NCBI GenBank assembly: GCA_021200775.1
Contig: JAJQGB010000017.1
Coordinates: forward strand, 79,762 to 143,761
Origin: Oscillospiraceae bacterium
Lineage (GTDB): Bacteria > Bacillota > Clostridia > Oscillospirales > Ruminococcaceae
DNA length: 64,000 bases
Reading direction: 5' to 3'
The position numbers and the translations under genes are program-made. Position 1 is the stretch's first letter, and each line of letters starts with the position of its first letter. Below are positions 28,800 through 39,372 of this stretch, piece after piece. The notes under the pieces were generated by a model that was not told the origin of the DNA, did no database searches, and worked only from the letters and a program-made list of their open reading frames with translations.

Positions 28800-28903
28800 A
28801 TCTGTCGGATTTGGCGATTTAACGCAAAATAAATCAGGAATTTATAAAAATTTACTTGCAACAAGTGAAGATTTCTGGTATGCTATAAGATGGTGATATA
28901 AAA

Positions 28904-29767
28904 ATGCCTTCTACTTACGCACATTATGTTTTGGGCAGAGATTTGCTCCGCCGATATTCTCCTGAGGTGAAAGATGTCCTCAGGAACAATCTTAAAATTT
29001 ATCAGATAGGACTTCACGGTCCGGATATTCTGTTTTACTATAAGCCTCTTGCGAAGAACCCGATAAGACGGCTCGGCACGGAAGTGCATGAAAAACCGGC
29101 AACCGAATTCTTCACAAATGCTAAAGAAATTGCAAATTCGGCTGAATCTGAGGCTGAAAGAAACCGAAGACTCTCGTATGCTCTCGGTTTTGTCGGGCAC
29201 TTTGCTTTAGATAGCATGTGCCACGGCTATGTTGAGAGAAAAAAAGAGGTAAGTGGTGTTTCACATTCGGAAATCGAAGTGGAATTCGACAGGTGCTTAA
29301 TGATTAAAGACGGTCTGAATCCCGTCACGCACCATCTCACGGGGCACATCCATCCGACGGATGAGAATGCCCGGATAATGTCTTTGTTCTATGACACTGT
29401 TTCCGAGAAAGAAGCAAAAACAGCGATTCGTTCGTTTGTTACGTACAATGGTTTACTGGTCGCGCCGAATGACATGAAGCGACTTCTGATATATTCCGTC
29501 CTTGCGGCGTCCGGTAATTATAAGGGTATGCACGGAATGGTTGTCAACAAAAAGCCCAATCCAAAGTGTGAGGACAGTAATATGCGGCTTGAAAAGCTTA
29601 TGCAGAAAGCCGAGGAGCTCTGCCTTGAACTCAGCGATAACTTCTTAAGGTTCGCAAACGGCGATGAGGAGCTTCTCCCGTGGTTCGGGAAGACCTTTGA
29701 AAAGGGCGACGACTGGCAATCAATTCCGATACTGACCGCTATGGAGGAAAGACATTATGAAGTTTAA
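28904..29767 (+). CDS. Zinc-dependent phospholipase C domain protein
   Basis: MPSTYAHYVLGRDLL...GLHGPDILFYY...LGFVGHFALDSMCHGYV. Confidence 0.82.
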   Translation: MPSTYAHYVLGRDLLRRYSPEVKDVLRNNLKIYQIGLHGPDILFYYKPLAKNPIRRLGTEVHEKPATEFFTNAKEIANSAESEAERNRRLSYALGFVGHFALDSMCHGYVERKKEVSGVSHSEIEVEFDRCLMIKDGLNPVTHHLTGHIHPTDENARIMSLFYDTVSEKEAKTAIRSFVTYNGLLVAPNDMKRLLIYSVLAASGNYKGMHGMVVNKKPNPKCEDSNMRLEKLMQKAEELCLELSDNFLRFANGDEELLPWFGKTFEKGDDWQSIPILTAMEERHYEV

Positions 29768-31010
29768 AATGACTCCGCAGGAGAAGAAGTGGGTGCTCTA
29801 TGACGTCGGAAACTCGGCGTTCACAATGCTGGTGGCAACGCTATTGCCAATCTACTTCCACGTTCTTGCAGACAATGCTGGAATCTCAGAAACCGACTAT
29901 CTGGCATACTGGGGCTATACCACATCTATTGCCACGATTATAGTTGCAATCTTAGGACCGACTTTAGGAACTGCGTCCGACATCAAGGGCGTTAAGAAGA
30001 TAATCTTTATGGCTTCGATGCTCATCGGAGCAGTCGGGTGCATAGCGCTCGGATTCATCCAGTCGTGGCTCTGGTTCTTAATCCTGTTCGCAATCGCAAA
30101 AATCGCATATCAGCTGAGTTTGGTTGTCTATGATTCAATGCTGACAGACGTAACAAGTGATGAACGAATGGACGAAATCTCCGCACAGGGTTATGCCTGG
30201 GGCTATATCGGAAGCTGTGTTCCGTTCATCATCTGCATCGCAGTCTATGCTCTTCAGACTATGGGAATCCTCCCGATAAGCTTGGGAGTTGCGATGGCAA
30301 TCGACTTTGTCATCACCGCTGTTTGGTGGGTCGCAATGGCAATTCCACTTGTTAAGAGCTATAAGCAGGTTCACTATGTCGAAAAGACCGACAAGCCGGT
30401 TGCATCGAGTTTAAAACGCCTCGGCGGCGTATTCAAGGAGCTCGGGCATAATAAGAAGGCTCTCTTCTTCCTCATCGCATTCTTCTTCTATATCGACGGC
30501 GTCTACACTATCATCGATATGGCAACTACATACGGCGAATCTCTGGGACTTGACAGTATCGGCTTGGTACTGGCGCTTCTCGTCACCCAGTTCGTTGCGT
30601 TCCCTGCGGCGCTCTTCTTCGGACGTCTTTCAAGAAAGGTCGAAGCAGGCAAGCTTCTCATGGTCTGCATCGTCGCATACTTCTTCATCGTCGTTTATGC
30701 GATATTCCTGAGACAATTATATCAGTTCTGGATTCTTGCCGTTGCAGTAGGACTCTTCCAGGGCGCAATCCAGTCGCTTTCACGTTCCTATTTCGCAAAG
30801 ATTATCCCTCCCGAGAAGTCGGGCGAATACTTCGGAATCTATGATATCTGCGGCAAGGGCGCTTCCTTCATCGGAACAACTCTCGTCGCCGTCATCACTC
30901 AGATTACCGATAATTCGAGTATCGGTGTCGGAGGGCTTGCCGTCATGTTCGTAATCGGAGGAATCTTCTTCGTCATCACCGACAGAATTCCCGCCGCATC
31001 CGAAAAGTAG
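29757..31010 (+). CDS. MFS transporter, UMF1/Atg22-like
   Basis: KKWVLYDVGNSAFTMLVATLLPIYF; 12-TM pattern. Confidence 0.85.
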   Translation: MKFKMTPQEKKWVLYDVGNSAFTMLVATLLPIYFHVLADNAGISETDYLAYWGYTTSIATIIVAILGPTLGTASDIKGVKKIIFMASMLIGAVGCIALGFIQSWLWFLILFAIAKIAYQLSLVVYDSMLTDVTSDERMDEISAQGYAWGYIGSCVPFIICIAVYALQTMGILPISLGVAMAIDFVITAVWWVAMAIPLVKSYKQVHYVEKTDKPVASSLKRLGGVFKELGHNKKALFFLIAFFFYIDGVYTIIDMATTYGESLGLDSIGLVLALLVTQFVAFPAALFFGRLSRKVEAGKLLMVCIVAYFFIVVYAIFLRQLYQFWILAVAVGLFQGAIQSLSRSYFAKIIPPEKSGEYFGIYDICGKGASFIGTTLVAVITQITDNSSIGVGGLAVMFVIGGIFFVITDRIPAASEK

Positions 31011-31047
31011 AACTTATCCAGATAACCACCCGAGCGAGGTGAACCCC

Positions 31048-31401
31048 GTGGGCTTAAAAAGCGACTTACAGACTTTAAAAACCTTTTCCGACAACCCATA
31101 TGACGCAAAATACCGCCCGAAAAAGGAAATGATAAAGCTCTATATCCGGCTTCAGGTGTGGCTTGTCCTGCTCCTGGGGTTCTCCGCCCAGATTTACATA
31201 ATCGTCACAGGACCGCTGTCCATCTATTGGATAGTGATGTACTGGCGCTCCCGTGAGTACTGGAAAGACCTCGGCTGGAAAATGCGCTATTACTATCTCC
31301 CCACCATCCCGGTATTTGTCTTCGGAATGTTCCTCTGCATCCAGCAGTACTTCATCACAGGGATAGAGTGGTTTGTGAATAAGTTTATGTTCTATATCTG
31401 A
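31048..31401 (+). CDS. Hypothetical membrane protein
   Basis: Hydrophobic segments in ORF 31039..31401, downstream of the MFS gene; start uncertain. Confidence 0.5.
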   Translation: MGLKSDLQTLKTFSDNPYDAKYRPKKEMIKLYIRLQVWLVLLLGFSAQIYIIVTGPLSIYWIVMYWRSREYWKDLGWKMRYYYLPTIPVFVFGMFLCIQQYFITGIEWFVNKFMFYI

Positions 31402-31408
31402 ATATGAA

Positions 31409-31440
31409 ATCAGGGACTCATGGAGTCCCTGGTTTTTATA
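31409..31440. terminator. Intrinsic terminator
   Basis: CAGGGACTCATGGAGTCCCTGGTTTTT. Confidence 0.75.
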
Positions 31441-32725
31441 TAACGTCTTTGTCAAGCAGAAAATCGATGATGTTAATATTGAGAATACCGTTATCGTCAT
31501 ACCATCGCTTCCCAATATCTCTGCGGATAATAATTTTCGGGAAGGCATCACCCGTTAGCGAAAGCGGTTTTAACTCAGCTTTCTGTTTATCTTCAGCAGG
31601 CAGAGCATAGGCAGACTGTATATAGGTTTTCTTTCCTCCGGAAGTGACAACAAAATCGATTTCTCTTGGAACACGGACGGAGTTGTTGTTTTTGTTGTAT
31701 TCCCGACTATAGACGACGCCTACATCCACGGAAAACTGCCGGCTAATCAGTTCGTTATAGATGATGTTCTCCATAATGTGCGTCGTTTCCTGTTGCCTGA
31801 AACCTATTCTTGCGTTCCTGAGCCCGATATCTTCACTGTAATATTTGCTTGGCGAGTCGAGATAGGCTCTTCCTTTGACATCATACCGCTTGCTTTCGGA
31901 AAACAGAAAAGCATCTTCAAGGTGTCCGATATATGAGCGTATAGTGTTTGGAGAAACCTGCGAATTCTGAGTGGACAGAATTGTATTTGAGATTTTCGTC
32001 GGATTGGTAAGGGAGCCGATTGATGAGCAGAGCAGGTCGATAATCTCTTCAAGAATATCCTGCCTTGCAATCTTTTTTCTTTCGACGATGTCCTTGATGT
32101 AAACTTCGGTAAAAAGAGCTTTAAGATAGTTCATCTTCGCCGCATCTGTAGGTCTTGACAGGATAAGCGGCATCCCGCCGTAAAATGCATAATCGTCAAA
32201 TGCGTCACTCTTGTCGCCGCCGACAGCAGAGTAGTACTCTGCAAAGCTAAGTGGGTGCATCCGTATCTCGTCACTGCGCCCTCTGAATTCTGTCAGAATA
32301 TCGGAAGAGAGCATTTTTGAGTTGCTTCCCGTTACGTATATATCGAGATTTGAAAGGCTTTTTAAATCGTTAAGGGCGTCATAGAATGTGATTTTCTTTC
32401 CGACCGGGTTGTACGGATTCGGAACTGGGTCGGACATCTGAATTTCGTCCACAAAGAGGTAGAACTGCTCAGAGCTACCCTCAACAGCGCTTCTAACATA
32501 GGAAGCCATTTCGAGAGGATTACGGTATCTGATATCTTTTGCCAAATCGAGCTCAATAGTGATGATATTGTCACTGTTCACTCCGCTTTCTATCAGGTAA
32601 TCTTTGTACAGCTTTTTCAAAAGATAGGATTTCCCGCAACGCCTTATCCCGGTGATAACCTTGACCTGCCCATCCCACTGATATGAAATGAGTTCTTTCA
32701 GGTATGAATCTCTCCTGATTTCCAT
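31436..32725 (-). CDS. AAA_14/DUF4143 ATP-binding protein (second copy)
   Basis: KVITGIRRCGKSYLLKKLY, FYLFVDEIQM, DUF4143-like C-terminus. Confidence 0.88.
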   Translation of the reverse strand: MEIRRDSYLKELISYQWDGQVKVITGIRRCGKSYLLKKLYKDYLIESGVNSDNIITIELDLAKDIRYRNPLEMASYVRSAVEGSSEQFYLFVDEIQMSDPVPNPYNPVGKKITFYDALNDLKSLSNLDIYVTGSNSKMLSSDILTEFRGRSDEIRMHPLSFAEYYSAVGGDKSDAFDDYAFYGGMPLILSRPTDAAKMNYLKALFTEVYIKDIVERKKIARQDILEEIIDLLCSSIGSLTNPTKISNTILSTQNSQVSPNTIRSYIGHLEDAFLFSESKRYDVKGRAYLDSPSKYYSEDIGLRNARIGFRQQETTHIMENIIYNELISRQFSVDVGVVYSREYNKNNNSVRVPREIDFVVTSGGKKTYIQSAYALPAEDKQKAELKPLSLTGDAFPKIIIRRDIGKRWYDDNGILNINIIDFLLDKDVI

Positions 32726-32736
32726 AGTCAACGACC

Positions 32737-32841
32737 TTTCATTGAAAATTATTGCCTAAACCGGCTGTAGTTTTCAATCATTATAACATATTCAGGCACT
32801 TATTGCAACCCTTTTCATTGAAAATTATCGCCCATACCGGC
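32737..32841. promoter_or_regulatory. 29-bp direct repeats bracketing the DUF4143 promoter
   Basis: TTTCATTGAAAATTATTGCCTAAACCGGC (32737-32765) and TTTCATTGAAAATTATCGCCCATACCGGC (32813-32841), 26/29 identical; minus-strand TTGCAA-17-TATAAT lies between. Confidence 0.75.
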
Positions 32842-32862
32842 AAAAATATTCAATGGCGTGCT

Positions 32863-34866
32863 CTACTCCGCACTCACAATCCTGAAGTACGCCTCCGAGG
32901 TAATCTTATACACGACAGTATACACCACGACCACAACCGCAAGGCACGCCGCAGTTACTCCAAGGAACAGCCATGTATTCATGAAGCCGCACATTTTGAG
33001 GAGATTCAGCATAATCGGCGAGGCGAAGGCGATATGGACCGCTGCCATCAGCACTGGCAGGAGGAAGACCGACAGCATCTGCGAATTGATGCTCTTTTTT
33101 ATGTCCGCCTTGGTCATCCCGACCTTCTGCATTATCTCAAACCGTGAGGCGTCCTCATACCCTTCTGAAATCTGCTTGTAGTAGATGATGAGCACCGCCG
33201 ACAGGACAAACATCAAGCTCAGGAAGATTCCGAGGAACAGCAGTCCTCCGAACAGACCGTAGTAGTTGGAGCGGTTTCTCGCAAGTGAATCCCAGCTTAT
33301 ATGGTAATTTATGCCTGTGTTGTACAGACCGAGTGTTTCTTTCAAAAGTGGAGTGCGATGTGTGCCGTAGTAGTAGCTCTGCTCCGATTCGCTCAGACCG
33401 GGAACATCGAAGCCGTACCACCACATCCGGTAAATATAAATCTCGTTGCCCTTGTCTCCAAGAGTCTCAAAAATCGGGTTGAATACGTCCAGATTGTCGA
33501 CGACGATAACAAGCATCCCGTAAACAGTGCGCTGAAGTGGGCAGAAGCTTGGATATTCTATTTCAGATTTGACGGCGAAAGTGCCGAGCTTGTCGATATA
33601 GATTTCGGACATATTTCCACTTTCAGAGTAGAGTAGAACTTCGCCGCTTCCGAGAGTTTCACTCGAATCATTCAGCCGGTTATATGTGTCGATATCGAAG
33701 ACGCAGACCTCAACGTAATCATCATCCGTATATAGATAATCGAGTGCAAGGTTGCCATCAGTAAATATACCGTTCGTCATGATGTACTCATATTCGAGGA
33801 CGTTCTGGATATCCAGGTCGTCGTCTATCGCAAGGTTCTTGACAATCTCTTTCTGTTCATCGGTAACTTCTTTGTGAGTTCCGAATTGGACGATTAAATC
33901 TCTTGGGTAGAAGTCTTCTAAGATGTCCTCAATTCCCATCATAATGCTCGAAGTCGAAGAGAGCATAACGAGAACAGCAGTTAAGAGAATACAGATTGAC
34001 GCCAGTCCGGCGCCGTTGCGCTTCATGCGGTAGGTCATTGACGAGACGGAGACGAAGTGGTTTGGCTTGTAGTAGTAGCGCTTCGACTTCTGCATGATTT
34101 TGCACATCAGGACGCTTCCCGACATGAATAGCATATACGTCCCAATCATAACGAGAACGGCGGCTAATAGGAAGCCCATCATCATCTCCATCGGGCTTTC
34201 AAGAGTCAGGGCGAGATAGTAGCCGAAGCCTAAGATGACTGCCCCGAGAAGCCCGAAGAACCAGTTTGCTTTCGGCGGCTTTTCGCCCATGCTTTCACTT
34301 TTCAGAAGCTCAATCGGGTTCGTCAGACGTATTTTAAGCAGTGAGAAAACAAACAGGAGTAGAAATATTATTGCAAATAAAAGCGCCGTTTCAGGGATTG
34401 CCTGCCATGCAAGCTCTATCGTGAATGTCACGTCTCCCGAAATGAGATGAACGAGCACCAGCTCCGCAAGCTTATAAAGAATTATCCCGAGAACGATTCC
34501 GCCGACAATCGCAGTTCCTGCGGTGAAAACATGTTCCCAGATTAGTATTCTTGCGATGTTATGCTTGCTCATTCCCAATACATTGTAAAGACCAAATTCT
34601 TTCTGCCTGCGCTTCATCAGAAACGAGTTCGTGTAGAAGAGAAATATCGCCGCAAAGAGTGCGATTACGCCTTTTCCGAGTTCGAGGAGCATCTGAGCCG
34701 AGTCTCCGCCGGACATCAATCTTATCACATCCGATTCCGAAAGGGAAGTGACTATAAAATAGAGCATCACCATGCCGATGCAGGCTAAAATATGCGGGAT
34801 ATAGAGCTGTCGGTTGCCCTTGATTCCGTTCATGGCGAGGCGACGATATAGACCACGCTTTTTCAT
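32863..34866 (-). CDS. FtsX-type ABC transporter permease (BceB-like)
   Basis: 667 aa, N-terminal 4-TM region, large extracellular domain; 4-bp overlap with the ATPase gene. Confidence 0.85.
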   Translation of the reverse strand: MKKRGLYRRLAMNGIKGNRQLYIPHILACIGMVMLYFIVTSLSESDVIRLMSGGDSAQMLLELGKGVIALFAAIFLFYTNSFLMKRRQKEFGLYNVLGMSKHNIARILIWEHVFTAGTAIVGGIVLGIILYKLAELVLVHLISGDVTFTIELAWQAIPETALLFAIIFLLLFVFSLLKIRLTNPIELLKSESMGEKPPKANWFFGLLGAVILGFGYYLALTLESPMEMMMGFLLAAVLVMIGTYMLFMSGSVLMCKIMQKSKRYYYKPNHFVSVSSMTYRMKRNGAGLASICILLTAVLVMLSSTSSIMMGIEDILEDFYPRDLIVQFGTHKEVTDEQKEIVKNLAIDDDLDIQNVLEYEYIMTNGIFTDGNLALDYLYTDDDYVEVCVFDIDTYNRLNDSSETLGSGEVLLYSESGNMSEIYIDKLGTFAVKSEIEYPSFCPLQRTVYGMLVIVVDNLDVFNPIFETLGDKGNEIYIYRMWWYGFDVPGLSESEQSYYYGTHRTPLLKETLGLYNTGINYHISWDSLARNRSNYYGLFGGLLFLGIFLSLMFVLSAVLIIYYKQISEGYEDASRFEIMQKVGMTKADIKKSINSQMLSVFLLPVLMAAVHIAFASPIMLNLLKMCGFMNTWLFLGVTAACLAVVVVVYTVVYKITSEAYFRIVSAE

Positions 34867-35627
34867 TCGCCGGCACCTCCCTTACTCAGCATGGTGAGGG
34901 TGTCGGAAATTTTCTGATAAAGCATCTCATCACTCTGTCCGCCGCGGTAGACCTGATGGAAGACGACGCCGTCCTTGATGAATAAGACCCTGTTCGCATG
35001 GCTTGCCGCCTTGACCGAATGTGTCACCATAAGTATTGTCTGTCCCCGGGAATTGATACTTGAAAACAAGCTGAGCAGTTCGTCGGTGGCTCTTGAGTCA
35101 AGTGCTCCCGTGGGCTCATCGGCTAAAATAATTCTCGGTTCTGTCACGAGTGCCCTTGCAACCGCCGCCCTCTGCTTCTGACCGCCGGAAACTTCGTAGG
35201 GATATTTTTTGAGAATTTCCGAAATCCCGAGAAGCTCTGCAATCGGTTCGAGACGCTTGTACATTTCCTTATAGGACATTCCCGAAAGAACCAATGGCAA
35301 GTAGATATTGTCTTCGAGAGTGAAAGTGTCCAGCAGATTAAACTCCTGAAAGACGAAGCCCAGGTTATCCCGACGGAAGGTAGCCATGTCCTGCTCGTGG
35401 ACTTTTGAGATGTCTTTGGCATCTAAGATGACCTGCCCGCCAGTTGGCTTGTCGAGTGCGGCAAGGATATTTAAAAGCGTCGTCTTGCCTGAGCCGCTTT
35501 CGCCCATGATGGCGACATATTCGCCCTGCTCGACCGAGAAATTGACGTTTTTAAGAGCTTCAACGCTCGCTCCTCCCATACGGGAAGTGTATACTTTTTG
35601 CAGATTTCTGACTTGTAGTAATGGCAT
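34863..35627 (-). CDS. ABC transporter ATP-binding protein (BceA-like)
   Basis: GESGSGKTTLLNILAALD, VSGGQKQRAAVARAL, ILADEPTGALD. Confidence 0.93.
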   Translation of the reverse strand: MPLLQVRNLQKVYTSRMGGASVEALKNVNFSVEQGEYVAIMGESGSGKTTLLNILAALDKPTGGQVILDAKDISKVHEQDMATFRRDNLGFVFQEFNLLDTFTLEDNIYLPLVLSGMSYKEMYKRLEPIAELLGISEILKKYPYEVSGGQKQRAAVARALVTEPRIILADEPTGALDSRATDELLSLFSSINSRGQTILMVTHSVKAASHANRVLFIKDGVVFHQVYRGGQSDEMLYQKISDTLTMLSKGGAGE

Positions 35628-35727
35628 AAGATTTCTCCTTTACTTATTTCGATAATCGGATTATAGCAAAAGAGAAACCCATGAATCCATCGATTTCCCT
35701 TACAGTTTTCTTACACTTTTGTAAGAT

Positions 35728-36627
35728 TTAATTGGCTTCGACTTCTTTCTTCGAGAGATCAAGCCGTATAGTCGTGCCCTTGCCGAGCTGAGATTCCGCC
35801 GAAATCTCATAGCCCAAATCGTCGCAGATTCTCTTGCAGAGATAAAGCCCGATGCCGCTTGCCTTCTTGTCTAATCTCCCGTTGTAGCCGGTGAAGCCCT
35901 GGTCGAAAATCCGGGGCAGGTCGTCTCCGGCAATCCCGATTCCGGTGTCCTTTATTGCGAGAACCTGCCCGGGTTCCATGTAGATTGAAATGCTCCCAGA
36001 CGGCGTGTATTTCAAGGCATTTGACAGTACCTGCTCGATGACAAACGACAGCCATTTTTCATCTGTAAGAACCATCTCCCGCACCGGCTTGTAGATAAGT
36101 TCAATCTTCCGGGCGATAAACTCCCCCGAAAACTTCCTGACGCAGGACTTGATAATCTCGTCCAAGTCATACTCGGCAAACACATAATCAGTGCTTTCGC
36201 TATCCAATCTCAGATATGTCATAACCATGTCGGCATAGCTTTCGATTCGGTTGAGGTCTGCGCCGAGCTTTCTGCTCAAAGCGCTGTCCTCGCCCTGCAA
36301 GCTGAGACGCATGCTGGCAATCGGCGTTTTAATCTGGTGCGCCCAGACGCTGTAGTAGTCCATTCTCTGCCGGGATTTCGCCTTTTCCGAAGAAATCATC
36401 TCCGTCAGTCGGGAAATCTTATTTTCGAGTTCTGAAATCTTCTCACACTGCTTCTTATACTTTCTGTAATCGAGCAGGAGATAGGCAATTACGAGCAGTA
36501 ATCCCAATCCCATCGGATAGGCGACCGCCGCAATCGGAAGCCTGTAAAGTGCAAAGCTCACACAGAGCACCGCAAAAATCAAGGCGTAGAGTGCCAGAAA
36601 TGCGATTTTTGATTTAAGATATTTCAT
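35728..36627 (-). CDS. Sensor histidine kinase (BceS-like)
   Basis: WAHQIKTPIASMRLSLQ H-box, two N-terminal TMs, HATPase DTGIGIAGDDLPRIFDQGFTGYNGR. Confidence 0.88.
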   Translation of the reverse strand: MKYLKSKIAFLALYALIFAVLCVSFALYRLPIAAVAYPMGLGLLLVIAYLLLDYRKYKKQCEKISELENKISRLTEMISSEKAKSRQRMDYYSVWAHQIKTPIASMRLSLQGEDSALSRKLGADLNRIESYADMVMTYLRLDSESTDYVFAEYDLDEIIKSCVRKFSGEFIARKIELIYKPVREMVLTDEKWLSFVIEQVLSNALKYTPSGSISIYMEPGQVLAIKDTGIGIAGDDLPRIFDQGFTGYNGRLDKKASGIGLYLCKRICDDLGYEISAESQLGKGTTIRLDLSKKEVEAN

Positions 36628-36628
36628 G

Positions 36629-37309
36629 TCATCCCACCATATATCCCACGCCGTGCTTTGTAGTGATGAAATCTTCAAGTCCCAGAGCGTCCAGTTTGCG
36701 GCGAAGCCGATTGATATTGACGGTCAGGGTATTGTCGTCGACGAAGCTGTCCGTCTCCCAGAGCCTCTGCATGAGCTTCTCCCGGGAGACCGTCTTGCCC
36801 TTGCTTTCAAGAAGCGTGAAGAGAATCCGGTATTCGTTTTTGGTGAGGTCTATCTTCTGCCCGCCGAAAACTGCGCTTGAATCCTCAGTCCTGAGAGTCA
36901 GCCCACGATGGCTGAGAACCGGGCTTTCAGCGTAATTGTAGCTCCGGCGGAGGAGTGCCTGAACCTTCGCTGTCAGCACGCCCATGTCGAACGGCTTTGC
37001 GATGAAGTCGTCGGCACCCATGTTTACAGCCATCACAATATTTAAGTTGCCCGACGCCGACGAGATGAAGATAATCGGCACATTTGAAATCTTGCGAATC
37101 TCCTCGCACCAGTGGTAGCCGTTGTAAAAGGGAAGCATTATGTCGAGAAGCACCAGCTGTGGCTGTACTTCTGTAAATTCTCCGACAATATCAGAGAATT
37201 TCGTCGCCACCCGGCACTCGAAGCCCCATTTTTCAAGCTCCGCCGCCACGCCCTCAGCAATGCTCCGGTCGTCCTCGGCTATGTAGATTTTGTAAGTCAT
37301 AGCATTCAC
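36629..37309 (-). CDS. OmpR-family response regulator (BceR-like)
   Basis: IYIAEDDRSIAEGV...LVLLDIMLP...winged helix; short overlap with the kinase start. Confidence 0.92.
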   Translation of the reverse strand: MNAMTYKIYIAEDDRSIAEGVAAELEKWGFECRVATKFSDIVGEFTEVQPQLVLLDIMLPFYNGYHWCEEIRKISNVPIIFISSASGNLNIVMAVNMGADDFIAKPFDMGVLTAKVQALLRRSYNYAESPVLSHRGLTLRTEDSSAVFGGQKIDLTKNEYRILFTLLESKGKTVSREKLMQRLWETDSFVDDNTLTVNINRLRRKLDALGLEDFITTKHGVGYMVG

Positions 37310-37432
37310 TCTCCAACCCCGTTTTGATTATTATAGCATAGTAAGTGCAGAAAGTTCAACTGGCAGAAGATTAAGATTTTATTAGTTTTTGAGTATGAAA
37401 AAGCGCCTCATTTTGATGGGGCGCTTAAAATG

Positions 37433-38242
37433 TCATGCGGATTTTTTAAGCATGTAGCTTTTGGCTTCGGACTCCGTTAAGTCAAATCTCTTCATGATAT
37501 TTTCGAGTATTGCGTCTTCAGATGCACCAAAGTACCTTGCAGTTTCAACTGCTGATTTGATTGCCGTCTCTTTTCCATATTCAATTCTCATGTCTTCCAT
37601 CAATTTGCACATTTGAGTGATACCTCCTTCTGATTCCTTGAAGTGACGCATACGTTTGGCAAGGACATTGTAATACATTTCGTCCGCAGATTTGCAGTGA
37701 AAATCGTGCACAAGCCTTCCAAGACGCGTCGATTCGTCTTTATTATCGCCGTTTATAAAAATTATATGCTTCTCGTCGCCCAAGATGTGACCGGTTTTAA
37801 TGTCCTGCATCATGAAATGGTGCATCGGCTCGTTGTCTCCCATTACGTCCTTCTCTGTGAAGAAAATCACGTAGGTTGGAATCAATTTTGAGTAATCCTC
37901 ATCTTCCGGCAAGAGAACCGTGTCCATCATACTGCTGTTGTATCTCGCCCGAAGCGGCAAGTTGCCCTTGTCCTGACGCTGGACTTCAATGTCGTAGGCG
38001 TTGCCCTCGCTGTCCGTAGCCATTATGTCGAGCTTTACGGAATGACCTTCAATGCCTTTGATTTCACGCTGACCGACAACCTTTGTGACGACCATGTCGT
38101 CTCTGTCGAAAATAATATTCAGCACCAACGCCGTCGCTTCCGGATTCCCATCGAAAATCAGTCTCATAAAGTCGTCGTCGAAAATTCTGAGATTCTTGAT
38201 TATCTCCAAATCCTGCTGGTGCAGGCGTTCACTGTCAGTCAT
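37433..38242 (-). CDS. Rpn-family/PD-(D/E)XK nuclease family transposase
   Basis: DFMRLIFDGNPEATALVLNIIFDR...KLDIMATDSEGNAYDIEVQR. Confidence 0.82.
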   Translation of the reverse strand: MTDSERLHQQDLEIIKNLRIFDDDFMRLIFDGNPEATALVLNIIFDRDDMVVTKVVGQREIKGIEGHSVKLDIMATDSEGNAYDIEVQRQDKGNLPLRARYNSSMMDTVLLPEDEDYSKLIPTYVIFFTEKDVMGDNEPMHHFMMQDIKTGHILGDEKHIIFINGDNKDESTRLGRLVHDFHCKSADEMYYNVLAKRMRHFKESEGGITQMCKLMEDMRIEYGKETAIKSAVETARYFGASEDAILENIMKRFDLTESEAKSYMLKKSA

Positions 38243-38310
38243 TCGTTCACGTCCCTTTCGTTCCTGAGTACATTATATCACAAATCGCCTTAGACTGCAA
38301 GCTTTTTTAC

Positions 38311-39189
38311 TTACATGCCGTCTAGCTCCCCTAAAATCCTCCCTAGCTCCCTATAATCCTCCGACTCCTTCACCTTTTCCTCATCCTTATAGTAAACAAA
38401 CATCGAGTACTGGCAGAAGGCGGAGATGGTGATGTCTTGCTGGAAATCCTGCCGGTCGACCGTGAACAGCGGATTTTTGCTCATTTCTTCGTAGTAGGTT
38501 CTGAGAAACGCCTTCGCAGATTCCGGGGAGATGTAGCGCTTGCCATCTTTATAGCCGACAAACGAAAACCGTCCTAAATCCAGAAAATAGGGAAGAATGT
38601 CGGCATAGGTCCAGTCGATGAGCCAGGCGGTTCTGCCGTCCAGGAGTGCATTTATCGGCAGAAAATCATCGTGGACAAGAGTCCGGGGTGCCGAGAAGAA
38701 CCGGGCTTCGATTTTCTCAAAAATGCCGTCACACCCGGGAAAATAGTTTCGGGACTTCTCCCAGAACCGAAGGACTTTTCTTTCAAAATAGCTCTTGCAA
38801 CCGTCCGGGTTGGTGCCGGTTCCGAGATAATAGCTCTGAATTTTTGCAAGCTCCCTGCCGACAAGCCTTGCTTCCTCGGGAGAACAGTCCCTGGCGTCCG
38901 ACCCGTCAATATACGGCATAGTCACCCAGCAGTTGTCACCGTTCCGGAAGCTGGATAAAATCTCCGGCACTGAAAAGTCGTGTCCGGCAAAGTATTTCTC
39001 AAACTTCTCCTTGTCCCGGTCTGACTTTTTGAGCACGAGGTTGTCATCAAGCAGAAAGACATCGTAAATTTTATTCAGCCGGCTGTCGATAAATCTCCGG
39101 ACAGAGTCCGCCCCAAAAACTCCGGCTTTCTCAAACACCGGCGCAAATTCAGCCCATTCTTCGGCAGTCAACCTGCGGTTTTCGTTCAT
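38311..39189 (-). CDS. Aminoglycoside phosphotransferase/choline kinase-like family protein
   Basis: LVHDDFLPINALLDGRTAWLIDWTYADILPYFLDLGRF. Confidence 0.78.
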   Translation of the reverse strand: MNENRRLTAEEWAEFAPVFEKAGVFGADSVRRFIDSRLNKIYDVFLLDDNLVLKKSDRDKEKFEKYFAGHDFSVPEILSSFRNGDNCWVTMPYIDGSDARDCSPEEARLVGRELAKIQSYYLGTGTNPDGCKSYFERKVLRFWEKSRNYFPGCDGIFEKIEARFFSAPRTLVHDDFLPINALLDGRTAWLIDWTYADILPYFLDLGRFSFVGYKDGKRYISPESAKAFLRTYYEEMSKNPLFTVDRQDFQQDITISAFCQYSMFVYYKDEEKVKESEDYRELGRILGELDGM

Positions 39190-39230
39190 AGCATAAGTCT
39201 CCTATGTTTTTTGAAAGTCAAAAAATCCTC

Positions 39231-39372
39231 TTGACAAAGAGGACTGGGAAGAGTATAATAAATGACATGAGGAGACGAAACTGTTGCAGCAGTTTGGGGT
39301 TCAACCTCTAAAATTCAAGAACTTGAAGATTGACCGCCAACCGCTAGACTATGTTGCGGTTATTTCTTTTTA
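39231..39372 (+). ncRNA. Putative type I antitoxin RNA, antisense to the 3' end of the small toxin gene
   Basis: TTGACA(39231)-17-TATAAT(39254); no long ORF; hairpin AACCGC...GCGGTT followed by T-rich tract near 39360-39371. Confidence 0.65.

Noticed and set aside
32863-37309. Bce-like two-component/ABC module as novel
   Set aside because: Gene order and domain make-up are the ordinary BceRS-BceAB antimicrobial-peptide resistance arrangement.
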